This document shows positions 42,218 to 51,928 of a DNA stretch of 64,000 nt, in pieces. Source of the DNA: Gudongella sp046224405 (lineage in GTDB: Bacteria; Bacillota; Clostridia; Tissierellales; Tissierellaceae). Every line of letters begins with the position of its first letter. Within the stretch, counting starts at the first letter, position 1. The translations under genes were made by a program, and so were the position numbers. The stretch lies in assembly GCF_046224405.1 (NCBI RefSeq), contig NZ_JBJXRK010000006.1, forward strand, positions 1 through 64,000, read 5' to 3'. The notes beneath the pieces were generated by a model, which saw only the letters and a program-made list of their open reading frames with translations, made no database searches and had not been told where the DNA came from.

Positions 42218-43430
42218 CTGCAAGCATTATTATTTCAAGTATGGTTCTGCAGGCAAGTTCCATGCCTTCAGCTGTAATATATTCGTACCTTCCATGGAAG
42301 TTATAGCCCCCTGTAAAAATGTTGGGACAAGGTAGACCCATGTAGGACAGTCTTGAACCGTCGGTACCACCCCGTACAGGCTTGATGTCAACTTCTATTT
42401 CAAGGTTTTCCATGGCCTCCTTTGCAAGATCCACTATTTCCAGGACAGGCTCAATCTTCTCCTTCATATTGTAGTAGGAGTCTTTTATCTCAAGCCTAAC
42501 GGCATTTTCATATTTTAAGTTCAAGAAATCTGCCGTTTTCTCCATAAGCATTTTCTTTTCCTCGAACTTATCCATGAAATGATCTCGTATTATATAGACC
42601 ATTTCCGTTTTTTCAACAGTTCCATCTATTCTCATAAGGTGGAAGAATCCCTCGTAGCCTTCAGTATGCTCAGGACGCTGGTCGACGGGGAGCATTCCAT
42701 TCAGCTCCTGTGCAATTATAAGGGAGTTGATCATCTTGTTTTTAGCTGAACCAGGATGCACATTTCTACCCTGGATGGTTATCTTTGCAGTTGCAGCGTT
42801 GAAATTCTCATATTCAAGTTCTCCAACCGGACCTCCATCTACTGTGTAGGCAAAGTCAGCCCCGAATTTTTCAACATCGAAATGATCCGCACCTCTACCG
42901 ATTTCCTCATCAGGAGTAAAACCCACCTTGATTTCTCCATGGAGGATATCCTGGTTGTTTATGAGATATTCCATGGCGGTGACTATTTCCGCAATTCCGG
43001 CCTTGTTGTCTGCTCCAAGCAGTGTAGTACCATCTGTAGCTATGATTGTTTTGCCGATATTGTCATTCAACTCCGGGAAATCAACCGGTGATAACTCAAT
43101 ATTATTTTCGCTGCTCAAAATCAGCGGGCCTCCCTGGTAATTTTCAAAAATCTTTGGATTAACGTCCTTCCCAGACATGTCAGGACTTGTATCCATATGG
43201 GCAATAAATCCAATGACAGGCAGCTTCTTATGTGTGTTGGATGGTAATGTTGCCATTACATAGCCATTGGTGTCCACCGTTACATTTGACATGCCGATTT
43301 CATCCAGCTCATCTGCAAGAGTTCTTGAGAATCTCAACTGTGCATCAGTACTTGGGACACTGATGGAACTTTCATCCGATGTGGTTTCAGCCTTAACGTA
43401 CCTTAAGAATCTTTCTACTAGTTTTTCCAT
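42198..43430 (-). CDS. pepT: Peptidase T (tripeptidase)
   Basis: The 410-residue M20B metallopeptidase removes the N-terminal residue of tripeptides. Metal and catalytic sites are seen in GFIAHMDTSPDMSG, TTLLGADNKAGIAEIV, GFTPDEEIGRGADHFD and AYTVDGGPVGELEYENFNAA, and the late PVRGGTDGSRLSYMGLPCPNIFTGG. On the minus strand GGAGGG is 7 nt before the chosen ATG (MEKLVERF); two other starts are just upstream. Length matches PepT exactly. Confidence 0.93.
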   Translation of the reverse strand: MEKLVERFLRYVKAETTSDESSISVPSTDAQLRFSRTLADELDEIGMSNVTVDTNGYVMATLPSNTHKKLPVIGFIAHMDTSPDMSGKDVNPKIFENYQGGPLILSSENNIELSPVDFPELNDNIGKTIIATDGTTLLGADNKAGIAEIVTAMEYLINNQDILHGEIKVGFTPDEEIGRGADHFDVEKFGADFAYTVDGGPVGELEYENFNAATAKITIQGRNVHPGSAKNKMINSLIIAQELNGMLPVDQRPEHTEGYEGFFHLMRIDGTVEKTEMVYIIRDHFMDKFEEKKMLMEKTADFLNLKYENAVRLEIKDSYYNMKEKIEPVLEIVDLAKEAMENLEIEVDIKPVRGGTDGSRLSYMGLPCPNIFTGGYNFHGRYEYITAEGMELACRTILEIIMLAEKRPLA

Positions 43431-43564
43431 TTTCATCCCTCCGCTTCTATTGTACCCCTTTCTCAATAAATGTGTCCAATAATATCAAAAAATAAGCAAA
43501 TGTGCTAAAATAGTAGTATATTGGGTAAATATTAAAAAATGCATTTATTAATGGAGGGGTTTTA

Positions 43565-44428
43565 ATGAGCATCAAGATAATTTGTGACAGTGCATGTGAC
43601 TTGCCGGCATCAATAATTGATGACCTGGGAATCGAGGAGCTTCCCATTGTTGTAATCAAGGGAGAGAAAGAGTACTTTGATAAGGTGAATATAGAGCCGG
43701 TGGAAGTATATAACAGTATGAGAGATGGTGAGGTCTTCAAGACTGCTCAGATTACTCCTATTACATTTGAGAACTCATTCGAGAGGCACATTAAGAATGG
43801 AGATGAGATCATCTACATCGGATTTTCTTCAGGCTTGTCTTCCACTTTTCAGTCAGCCAACATTGCAAAGCTTTCAGTTCAGGAAAAACACCCTGATGCT
43901 GACATTACAATCATAGATACAAAGGCTGCTTCTGGTGGATATGGTCTAGTGGTGTATGAGGCAGGAATGACACTCAAGAATGGAGGTACTAAGGAAGAAA
44001 TCATTGAAACTGCGGAATTTTTCAGTAAAAACATAGACCACATATTCACCGTGGACAATATCGAGTATCTCTATAGAGGAGGAAGAGTATCAAGGACCAA
44101 TGCCATATTGGGAGGAATGTTAAATATAAAGCCAATACTTGAAGTCAATGATGGAAAGCTGATACCTCTTGAAAAGATAAGGGGCAAGAACAAGGTCCTC
44201 AAGAGAATGGTTGAGCTTGTTGAAGAAAGAAACATTGATTCTGATCTTTCCAACACAATATTCTGCATCACACATGGAGATGATCTGGAGACAGCAGAGA
44301 AGTTAAAATCCATGATAAGTGAAAAGTATGGAGCGAAGGACTTTATAGTTAACCATATCGGTGGAGCAATAGGAGCACATGTGGGTCCCGGCTCACTAAC
44401 GCTCTTTTATTCAAAGCGGAAAAGATAA
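43565..44428 (+). CDS. DegV family fatty-acid-binding protein (second copy)
   Basis: The 287-residue protein starts IKIICDSACDLPASIIDDLGIEELPIVV, with FKTAQITPITFENSF, YIGFSSGLSSTFQSA and IDTKAASGGYGL, the DegV pattern. The C-terminal part includes EYLYRGGRVSRTNAILGGMLNIKPI. It is paralogous to 29765-30601 but clearly diverged. GGAGGGG precedes the ATG. Confidence 0.88.
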   Translation: MSIKIICDSACDLPASIIDDLGIEELPIVVIKGEKEYFDKVNIEPVEVYNSMRDGEVFKTAQITPITFENSFERHIKNGDEIIYIGFSSGLSSTFQSANIAKLSVQEKHPDADITIIDTKAASGGYGLVVYEAGMTLKNGGTKEEIIETAEFFSKNIDHIFTVDNIEYLYRGGRVSRTNAILGGMLNIKPILEVNDGKLIPLEKIRGKNKVLKRMVELVEERNIDSDLSNTIFCITHGDDLETAEKLKSMISEKYGAKDFIVNHIGGAIGAHVGPGSLTLFYSKRKR

Positions 44429-44458
44429 AATAATCAAATGACGCAGAGGGAGGATTTT

Positions 44459-45514
44459 ATGAGAGTTCTAAGAGCAATACTTACAATATCGGGCATAATA
44501 ATCCTTCTTTTTGCGTCTTTCTTAATTTACATTACCACAACAGACATGAAGCCGGAAGAGATTGAAGTTCTATCTGTAAAGAACAACCAAATGAAGGAAG
44601 TCCCAGTGGGTGAACCTATTGTTATAACAACCTACAATATAGGGTATGCAGGCCTTGACAAGACCCAGGACTTCTTTGCAGACGGAGGAGCAAGGTCAAG
44701 GGCTGAGAGTCTGGATGCTGTGGTTCTAAATTTGGAGGCTGTCATTGAAACTCTGGACAGGACGGAATCAGATATTCTGATTCTGCAGGAGGTTGATCAG
44801 GATTCATCAAGAAGCTTTGGGATGGACCAGGTGGATATTTTGGAAAACTCCTACCCGAACCTGGGTCATGTATTTGGACTTAACTACAGGGTTCCATGGG
44901 TTCCGGTGCCAATTACAAATCCAATGGGTAAGGCAACATCAGGGATAATGACCATGACCAGATATAATGTTGAAAGGGCAGTGAGATATCAGCTTCCTGG
45001 AGAAGAGGAATGGCCTGTCAATCTGTTTGAGCTGGACCGATGCTTCATGGAAACAAGACTTAAGGCTTCAAATGGCAAGGAAGTCGTTGTTGTAAACCTT
45101 CATCTGTCGGCTTTTGACAAGGGTGGAATAATAAGGCTAAGACAGCTGGAATACCTGAAAGATTATCTTGAAGCGGAGTACAAAGAGGGAAACTACATAA
45201 TTGCAGGTGGGGACTGGAACCACAATTTGCCGGGAACCGATCCTATGGACTTCGATGCTTCTGAGGCCTGGCCATTTTGGCTAAAGGATATTCCAGAGAA
45301 TTATCATGTGGAGGGATATGATTGGGCAGTGGATCCAAGCTGTCCGACTGTGAGAACCCTGGAAAGGCCTTATGTGGATGGGTACAATTTCAAGGCGGTA
45401 ATAGATGGATTTCTCATATCAGACAATATTGAGATAATTGCTGTAGAGGGCATTGACACTAATTTTGAGAATACAGATCACAATCCTGTAAAATTGGATA
45501 TCGTCTTGAAATAA
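44459..45514 (+). CDS. Endonuclease/exonuclease/phosphatase family protein, membrane anchored
   Basis: The 351-residue protein has one N-terminal membrane helix (AILTISGIIILLFASFLIYIT), placing the domain outside the cell. The metal-dependent EEP fold is seen in TTYNIGYAGL, ILILQEVDQDSSRSF, VVVNLHLSAFDKGG, IAGGDWNHNLPG and the final TDHNPVKLDIVL. Related proteins are nucleases, sphingomyelinases or inositol phosphatases; the substrate here is unknown. GGGAGG sets the ATG at 44459 in preference to 44438. Confidence 0.85.
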   Translation: MRVLRAILTISGIIILLFASFLIYITTTDMKPEEIEVLSVKNNQMKEVPVGEPIVITTYNIGYAGLDKTQDFFADGGARSRAESLDAVVLNLEAVIETLDRTESDILILQEVDQDSSRSFGMDQVDILENSYPNLGHVFGLNYRVPWVPVPITNPMGKATSGIMTMTRYNVERAVRYQLPGEEEWPVNLFELDRCFMETRLKASNGKEVVVVNLHLSAFDKGGIIRLRQLEYLKDYLEAEYKEGNYIIAGGDWNHNLPGTDPMDFDASEAWPFWLKDIPENYHVEGYDWAVDPSCPTVRTLERPYVDGYNFKAVIDGFLISDNIEIIAVEGIDTNFENTDHNPVKLDIVLK

Positions 45515-45550
45515 CATACTTTTGAAACCAATACGGAAATGAGGGATAGG

Positions 45551-46276
45551 ATGAAGAAAACGGCAGCTTTTTTTGATATAGATGGAACCATATTCAGGAA
45601 TTCTCTAATGATAGAGCATTTTAAGAAATTAATCGCTTTTGAAATAATCAATCCGGAGGTATGGTACACAAAGGTTAAGAAGGCATATGATGACTGGGAA
45701 AAACGGTACGCGGATTTTGAGGAATATCTAGAGATCCTGGCAGGCGTATATCTTGAGGAACTCAAGGGTATAAAGCGTGAACATATAGAATTTGTGGCAA
45801 ACAATGTAATAGAGTCAAACTGGGACATGGTTTACAAGTATTCACGTGAGCAGATTGAATGGCACAGAAAAATGGGGCATGAGGTATTTTTCATATCGGG
45901 AAGCCCTGACTTTCTGGTTTCCAAAATGGCAGAAAAATATGGAGCCACCGAATATAGAGGAACCAAGTATCTTGTTGATGCTGATAACTGCTATACGGGT
46001 GAGATTATCAGAATGTGGGATTCGACAAGCAAGAAAAAGGTTTTGGATGAAATAATTGACAAGTATCAGGTTGACTTGGTTAGAAGCTATGCCTACGGCG
46101 ACACAAAGGGAGACCTTTCAATGCTTAGAAGGATGGGCAATCCTGTTGCAATCAACCCCAATAAGGAATTGCTTCTAATGATAAAGGAAGATGAATACCT
46201 TTCCAAAAGAATATCTATCATTGTGGAGAGAAAGAATGTCATATATAAATGTGGTGCTGATATAGAACTTTTATAG
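45551..46276 (+). CDS. HAD-IB family phosphatase
   Basis: The 241-residue protein has HAD motif I AAFFDIDGTIF, motif II FISGSPDFLVSKMA, the motif III lysine in SKKKVLDEII, and motif IV YAYGDTKGDLSML. This is the SerB-like IB group, with a helical cap after motif I. It may dephosphorylate phosphoserine or a phospholipid head group. The ATG at 45551 follows GAGGGATAGG. Confidence 0.85.
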   Translation: MKKTAAFFDIDGTIFRNSLMIEHFKKLIAFEIINPEVWYTKVKKAYDDWEKRYADFEEYLEILAGVYLEELKGIKREHIEFVANNVIESNWDMVYKYSREQIEWHRKMGHEVFFISGSPDFLVSKMAEKYGATEYRGTKYLVDADNCYTGEIIRMWDSTSKKKVLDEIIDKYQVDLVRSYAYGDTKGDLSMLRRMGNPVAINPNKELLLMIKEDEYLSKRISIIVERKNVIYKCGADIELL

Positions 46277-46376
46277 ATGGACTTGCTATAGTTATTGTAA
46301 AGAATTCGTAAATTTTTCTCTTTCAAGCTGATGTATAATCATAGTGAGTAAGGATATACGAAAGAGGTGATTGACA

Positions 46377-47447
46377 GTGAGAGGATGGAATGCATTTAAA
46401 GCCATGGCATTAATTACGACAATATCAATGTTGATGATAGCCTGTACGCCTGTGACTGAAATATCTGATGAAACAAATCAGGAACAGGTGGTTGTGGATA
46501 AGGCTTCCATAAATGATTATTATCCATTTATCCATAATAGTACCTACGAATATGAAGGTTATGGAAATGAATATGCTGAACAGAGTATTTATTTGGAATA
46601 TGAGAATGGTCAGAGAGGGCAGTATAGGATAAAAAATCCTGGAACTGAAGCGGTAAAAATCATTGAACGGACAGCGGGTTCAATACGGGAAGTCTATTTG
46701 GAAGGTGAGTTCTATCACACAGAGAATATTTTATCAATAGCCGCTGCAAAGAATAATGTACTCATTAAGGAGCCATTGGAAGTAGGTAATGAATGGGAGC
46801 TTGAAGATGGCAACAAGAGAGAGATCACTGGAATTGATGTTGATTTTATGACACCCTTTGATAGCTTCAAAGCCCTTGAGGTGACTACCTATCTTGATCA
46901 AGGCAGGATCCAGAGGGATTATTACGCAAAGGAGGTTGGATTGGTAGGGACTGTCTATGAGGATGGAGAAACAATGATTAGCAGTCTTTTAAGCGTGATT
47001 GTGGAAGGCTCCTACGAAAAGGAAGCTAGATTGTTTTATCCCGTAGAGAGCGATAGAGACATTGTGACAAAATATGTGGACCATAAATTTGAATTCAACA
47101 CAAATGATCAACTGGAGAATGTTTTTGAGGAATTTTTCAAAAAACCGGTCAGTGAAGGCTTAAGCAAGGTTATATCTGATGATACAATGATAAACAGCAT
47201 ATTCCTTGACAAGGGAACATGGACTGTTAAGGTTGACTTTTCAAGAGAGCTCATTCCAGGCTGGAATGCTGGGTCATCATTGGAGTTTGAGCTTATAAAT
47301 AGTATAGTAAGTACTTTTGGTGAATTCTACGACACGGACAGGGTATACCTTTCCATAGAGGGAGTCCCATTTGAATCAGGACACTATGGCTCACTTGAGA
47401 ATGAAGTTTTTCAGGTAAATACTGAAGGAATCGAAGAATATAAATGA
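46377..47447 (+). CDS. Lipoprotein with C-terminal GerMN domain
   Basis: The 356-residue protein has a lipoprotein signal ending in MLMIACTPVT, so Cys is lipidated. The first part of about 190 residues is rich in beta strands (YYPFIHNSTYEYEGYGNEYA) and has no family I recognise. The last 130 residues match the GerMN domain of sporulation and germination lipoproteins (LDKGTWTVKVDFSRELIPG; SLEFELINSIVSTFGEFYDTDRVYLSIEG). GAGGTG at 46364-46369 favours GTG 46377 over TTG 46371. It may be a spore or envelope protein. Confidence 0.78.
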   Translation: MRGWNAFKAMALITTISMLMIACTPVTEISDETNQEQVVVDKASINDYYPFIHNSTYEYEGYGNEYAEQSIYLEYENGQRGQYRIKNPGTEAVKIIERTAGSIREVYLEGEFYHTENILSIAAAKNNVLIKEPLEVGNEWELEDGNKREITGIDVDFMTPFDSFKALEVTTYLDQGRIQRDYYAKEVGLVGTVYEDGETMISSLLSVIVEGSYEKEARLFYPVESDRDIVTKYVDHKFEFNTNDQLENVFEEFFKKPVSEGLSKVISDDTMINSIFLDKGTWTVKVDFSRELIPGWNAGSSLEFELINSIVSTFGEFYDTDRVYLSIEGVPFESGHYGSLENEVFQVNTEGIEEYK

Positions 47448-47451
47448 TATG

Positions 47452-47487
47452 GAAGGATAGTTCAAAACGGGAACTATCCTTCTTTTG
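47452..47487. terminator. Bidirectional terminator
   Basis: A 12-bp perfect stem GAAGGATAGTTC/GAACTATCCTTC (47452-47463 with 47471-47482) is followed by TTTTG. Confidence 0.85.
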
Positions 47488-49342
47488 TGATCATCTCAAG
47501 CTCTGAAAGGAAGCCTGAAGCCTCAGTATTCTTGTCGTCCAGTGTTTCGTAGAACATTAGGTCAAGTGAAGCTTTTGCCCTTGTCATTCCTACATAGAAC
47601 AGTCTTCTTTCCTCCTCCAGAAGAGAAGGGTCGCCTTCCTCCATAGCTTCGATACTTGCAGCCGAAGGAAATGAACGATTAACCAGATCGATGATAAATA
47701 CATTGTCAAATTCAAGGCCTTTTGCTGAATGGACGGTTGACAGGGTTAGATTGCACCAGTTATTGGAGGATTGAACCATTAGCTCCTTCAAGGAATTCAT
47801 TCTTTCCTTAAACTGAGGGTAATTGCCGGTTTGCGCTGCTATTAACTCCATGTGGTACAGCATTTCCTTTAATTGTTCAAAGGTGTAGCCGAATCTTAGG
47901 GAATTTTCATGGATATAGCTATCATAGTTCAGGTGAATCCGTATATATCTTAAGGCCTTTGCAGGAGTCATTTTTTGTAGTTTCTTAAAGTCAATCTCCA
48001 ATTCAAGAAGCTTCTTTCTGTAGAACTCGGATATTCCTGGATATTTTAAAAGCTCCTTAAAGACATTACGTTCTATGGTTCTTACCTTAAGCCAATCTAT
48101 CATTTTTCTTGAAATATAACCCTTCATCTTATAGAAAATCTGCTCGAATACCTCCACACTGGAACCATCAGATGCCAACTCCATAAAGGCATAAATATCC
48201 TTCACTAGCCAATGGTTGAAAAACTTCAACTTCACATCTCTCATGTAAAACTGCCTGTTGTTCTTTTCAAGATAGTTCATCAGGCCCAGAGCTGAAAGAT
48301 TGTTCCTGTAGAGCACAGCAGCCTTGTTTTGTGGAGACTTGCTGATTTGCTTAAGGATATAGCTGTACTGGTCCTCCACGGTTCTGAACTTCATAACCTG
48401 GACAGCCTTGTTGTAGGGATTCTCCGTAGAAACATTCTTTACATACCTGGATCTGTTTTGCTTGATGAAGCTGTTGGAAAGTTTGACGATATTTCTTGAG
48501 GAACGATAGTTAATTTCCATGTAAAATACCTTTCCCTCGGGGTAGCTGCTGTTGAAATCTAGTAATCCTTGAGGATAAGCTCCTCTAAAGCCATAAATTG
48601 ATTGATCATCATCTGCAACTATGAAAATATTATTTCTTGGTGCAGCCATAAGCTTAAGCAACTCCAGCTGTATTCTTGAAGTGTCCTGACCCTCGTCAAG
48701 CTGTATATAATCATACTTTCTTCTATAGTAGTCAAGAGCTTTGGGATTCTCCACCAATAGCCTATGACTCATAGTCAGGAGATCGTCAAAGTCCAGAAGT
48801 CTGTTCTTGTATTTCGCATCTTCGTAAAGCTTGAACATCTGTGTAAACTCAGATGCTTCTATTCTTTTAGTCTTGCCTAAAGCATCAGGTGCGATCATCA
48901 TGTTCTTCGCATAACCATAATAGCTTAAGAATGCCTCCAGCTTTTCCTCTGTTATGACCGAGGAGTAGAGGGACTTATATATGTCCTTGATAATCCTGTA
49001 TTTATTTATTGATTCCCTGTCATCCTCAATAAGACGATAGGTGATTTTCTTTTTTCTCGAGTAATCCTTGATTATTCTGAAGCAGAAAGCATGTATCGTT
49101 GAAAAGTCAGGACGGGAATCTTCCTGGGAAAAAGTTTTTGAATACCTTCTGTTCATATCCATGGCGGATGCTTTGCTAAAGGTTATTGAAAGTATTCGTT
49201 CTGGCTTGACACCGTGGTCGTTTATTAATTTGTTCACTCGGTGAATTATAACGGTGGTCTTGCCTGAGCCTGGGACAGCCAGGATTAGAGCAGGGCCATC
49301 TTTGTGATTTATCGCATCCATCTGTGTCTTGCTGAGTATCAT
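47474..49342 (-). CDS. UvrD/PcrA-like superfamily I DNA helicase
   Basis: The 622-residue helicase has Walker A AVPGSGKTTVIIHR at 22-35, motif II in YIQLDEGQDTSRIQ (EGQD where EFQD is usual), motif III ADDDQSIYGFRGA, motif V STVHSAKGLEFDNVFI and motif VI RRLFYVGMTRAKA. It is about 100 residues shorter than PcrA and probably a second, accessory 3'-5' helicase. On the minus strand GGAGG is 6 nt before the ATG at 49342, better than the longer start at 49381. Confidence 0.88.
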   Translation of the reverse strand: MILSKTQMDAINHKDGPALILAVPGSGKTTVIIHRVNKLINDHGVKPERILSITFSKASAMDMNRRYSKTFSQEDSRPDFSTIHAFCFRIIKDYSRKKKITYRLIEDDRESINKYRIIKDIYKSLYSSVITEEKLEAFLSYYGYAKNMMIAPDALGKTKRIEASEFTQMFKLYEDAKYKNRLLDFDDLLTMSHRLLVENPKALDYYRRKYDYIQLDEGQDTSRIQLELLKLMAAPRNNIFIVADDDQSIYGFRGAYPQGLLDFNSSYPEGKVFYMEINYRSSRNIVKLSNSFIKQNRSRYVKNVSTENPYNKAVQVMKFRTVEDQYSYILKQISKSPQNKAAVLYRNNLSALGLMNYLEKNNRQFYMRDVKLKFFNHWLVKDIYAFMELASDGSSVEVFEQIFYKMKGYISRKMIDWLKVRTIERNVFKELLKYPGISEFYRKKLLELEIDFKKLQKMTPAKALRYIRIHLNYDSYIHENSLRFGYTFEQLKEMLYHMELIAAQTGNYPQFKERMNSLKELMVQSSNNWCNLTLSTVHSAKGLEFDNVFIIDLVNRSFPSAASIEAMEEGDPSLLEEERRLFYVGMTRAKASLDLMFYETLDDKNTEASGFLSELEMITKEG

Positions 49343-49475
49343 ATTATTCCTCCTATGCTGTTGCAACTTAAATTTTAACACAAAAATGGGGAATAATGTA
49401 GTAAACTGATATTAGACCCTTTATAATCGGGTAACAATGTAATATAATTGTGGTAGTTTAAATGAGGTGAATACT

Positions 49476-50033
49476 TTGAAAGATATATTTAAAAGGTTTG
49501 ATGACCATTTTATACAATTATTGAACTCCAGGATAAAGAACCCTTACCTGGATAGATTTATGCTAAGGATAACCGATCTGGGGGGAGCTGTTTTTACCTC
49601 TATATTTGCATCTGGATTGGTTCTTTTAGGTGACAAGAACACTAAACTCCTGGGACTTGAAGCAATACTGGCACTTTTCTTCGGGCAGATATTTGTTCAG
49701 TCCTTAAAAAAGCTCATGAGTAGGGAAAGACCCTACAAGATCATTGAGCAGCTGCATACATTCGGGATTGACCTTAGGGATTACTCTTTTCCATCTGGAC
49801 ATACAACTGCAAGCTTTTCGCTGGCCACTACAATCGCAGTTAACATGCCTAGGCTAACTGTCTTTATTTTCCTATTGGCATTGTTGATTGGCGTTAGCAG
49901 AATATATCTGGGAGTACACTACCCAACCGATGTAGCTGCAGGAATATTGCTTGGAGTATTTGCAAGCCTTGTAATACATTTCTATTTTATTGAAACTGTT
50001 GATAGAATTGCGTTTTTCCTTGGAGTTAACTGA
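49476..50033 (+). CDS. PAP2-family phosphatase (undecaprenyl-diphosphatase or lipid phosphatase type)
   Basis: The 185-residue membrane protein has the three PAP2 motifs: KKLMSRERP, SFPSGHTTASF and SRIYLGVHYPTDV, among about five helices. BcrC-like members recycle undecaprenyl diphosphate; others act on phosphatidylglycerol phosphate. GAGGTG lies 6 nt before TTG 49476; the GTG at 49467 is part of that site. Confidence 0.87.
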   Translation: MKDIFKRFDDHFIQLLNSRIKNPYLDRFMLRITDLGGAVFTSIFASGLVLLGDKNTKLLGLEAILALFFGQIFVQSLKKLMSRERPYKIIEQLHTFGIDLRDYSFPSGHTTASFSLATTIAVNMPRLTVFIFLLALLIGVSRIYLGVHYPTDVAAGILLGVFASLVIHFYFIETVDRIAFFLGVN

Positions 50034-50083
50034 CAAGGGATGCAATCAAAAATATAATCTGATCAAACAAGGAGGAATGGGAA

Positions 50084-50893
50084 ATGAACATGACAAGTTT
50101 TTTGAAAAGCAGAAAATCAACCAGGGAATTCAAGAAGAAAAATTTAACCGAAAAGGATCTTCTAAAGGTTAAAGAGCTAATTGAAAAGATCAATGAAGAG
50201 ATCAAGGAAATCAATATGGAGGTTAAGCTTTATGAATTTGGAAAGAGGATATATGACAGTCTAAAAGGTGTTGGTGGCTATGCCGGAGTCATGATAGAGA
50301 GTCCTCATTATATAGCTTTGGATTTGAAGGCTCATGGTCCTGAGGAGAAGCTTAACAGCGGCTACCATATGGAAAAAATGGTTACAAGATTAAATGATAT
50401 GGGTATTGGAACATGCTGGGTAACAATAAACGATCTTGATATGGAAAGGATGAAGGCCATATTTGGAGAGGATACAGGGGAAAATGATTATTTGTTGGCC
50501 ATAGGATATCCAAAGCCAAAGAATCCATTTATCCATGAACAATTCAGTGAAAGACTTGGAGTTGAGGAAATAGCCTTTCACGAAACCTTGTCAAAGCCTG
50601 CCGACATGAATTTCCTCGAGGAAAGAGGCTTGGGAGATATTATGTTTTATGTAAGGTTTGCACCTTCAAGCAAGAATCTTCAACCTTGGAGATTCATTAT
50701 TCACGATAATCATGTGGAGCTTGCAATAGAAGAGATTAACAATGAATTTTGCTATACTGATGCTGGAATTGCAATGTACTACTTTGAGGAACTGGCAAGA
50801 ACCCAGGGGATAAAAAACAAATGGGCAGTGAATATGGAACCTGTTGAAGTAAAGGGCAAAAAGTTCATGTTTATTGGAAAGTATGTACTTTAG
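50084..50893 (+). CDS. Nitroreductase family protein (TM1586-like)
   Basis: The 269-residue FMN-type protein has SFLKSRKSTREFKKKNLTEKDLLKV at the N-terminus and two half-domains, the second with RFAPSSKNLQPWRFII and YTDAGIAMYYFEELARTQGI. The internal layout fits the monomeric TM1586-like branch of the nitroreductases rather than the dimeric NfsB type. The substrate is unknown. GGAGG is 8 nt before ATG 50084. Confidence 0.82.
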   Translation: MNMTSFLKSRKSTREFKKKNLTEKDLLKVKELIEKINEEIKEINMEVKLYEFGKRIYDSLKGVGGYAGVMIESPHYIALDLKAHGPEEKLNSGYHMEKMVTRLNDMGIGTCWVTINDLDMERMKAIFGEDTGENDYLLAIGYPKPKNPFIHEQFSERLGVEEIAFHETLSKPADMNFLEERGLGDIMFYVRFAPSSKNLQPWRFIIHDNHVELAIEEINNEFCYTDAGIAMYYFEELARTQGIKNKWAVNMEPVEVKGKKFMFIGKYVL

Positions 50894-50959
50894 AATTTAA
50901 AAAGTAGGGGGGAACCTCTACTTTTTTCTCAGGTTGTGTTAAAATAAGAGGGAGAAAAA

Positions 50960-51928
50960 ATGATTAGAAGAATGAGAAATTATAGAGTGATGGCTGAAGA
51001 TTTTTATTTGGAGGGTAACATATCCAAGGCTTTGTCAATGTATAGGAAAGCCCTTAAATTTTCAAGAACCAAGGAAGATACCAGCCTGCTCCTTTTCAAC
51101 GTAGGTGTTATTCTAACAGAACTGGGAAAAATTGATGGGGCTGTCAAATGCTACAATAAAATCATTGACATTAACCCAGCATATGTTGATGCGTACTATC
51201 AACTTGGAGTAATAAGCGAGGACAGGGGAGATTATGAGGCTGCAATGGATTTTTACAGAAGTGCATTGAGGATTGAGTCGAAGGACACCTTAAGCATGTA
51301 TAACCTTGCCAATCTCTATGACCTGAAGGGTGAAGAAGAAAGAGCCAGGGGTCTATACCAAAAAATTCTAAGGCTTGAACCTGATCATCCCTACACCTTA
51401 AACAATTTAGGTGCTATACTTGAATCAGAAGAGAGATATGAAGAAGCTTACAAGCTTATAAGTAGAAGTATTGATTCAAAGGACGACTTTTTTATGTCCC
51501 ACTTTAACATGGGTGTCGTTTTAAAGGCCTTGGGAGAGTATGAGAGGGCACTTCGCCACTATGAAAGGTCTATTGAGTTGAATTCCCGGTATCACTATTC
51601 ATACCTTAATATGTCAGCAATTTACATTGAGAGGGGAGAGTACAGGGAAGCCATCGAGATATTGACCAAGGGAATAGTTGCAAATCCAGGTGCCCACGAC
51701 CTATACTACAATAGGGCTTGTTCCCTTGCAATGCTTGAAAATAAGGAAGAGGCCATGGATGACATTGAAAGATCCCTGAAAATGCATCCTCCGCTTATGA
51801 AATGGGTTCTATGGGACAAGGATTTAGATTCACTGCGAGAAGACAAAAGACTTAAAAAAATAATAGAAAAGTACAACTTGACAAAAGGAAAGGAAGAAAC
51901 AGATGATAATGGTCAAAACCAACGATGA
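50960..51928 (+). CDS. Tetratricopeptide repeat protein
   Basis: The 322-residue soluble protein is built of about eight consecutive 34-residue TPR units, for example AYVDAYYQLGVISEDRGDYE and HPYTLNNLGAILESEERYEE. It has no signal or other domain, so it is a protein-binding scaffold of unknown partner. It overlaps map by 26 nt and is probably translated together with it. Confidence 0.88.
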   Translation: MIRRMRNYRVMAEDFYLEGNISKALSMYRKALKFSRTKEDTSLLLFNVGVILTELGKIDGAVKCYNKIIDINPAYVDAYYQLGVISEDRGDYEAAMDFYRSALRIESKDTLSMYNLANLYDLKGEEERARGLYQKILRLEPDHPYTLNNLGAILESEERYEEAYKLISRSIDSKDDFFMSHFNMGVVLKALGEYERALRHYERSIELNSRYHYSYLNMSAIYIERGEYREAIEILTKGIVANPGAHDLYYNRACSLAMLENKEEAMDDIERSLKMHPPLMKWVLWDKDLDSLREDKRLKKIIEKYNLTKGKEETDDNGQNQR

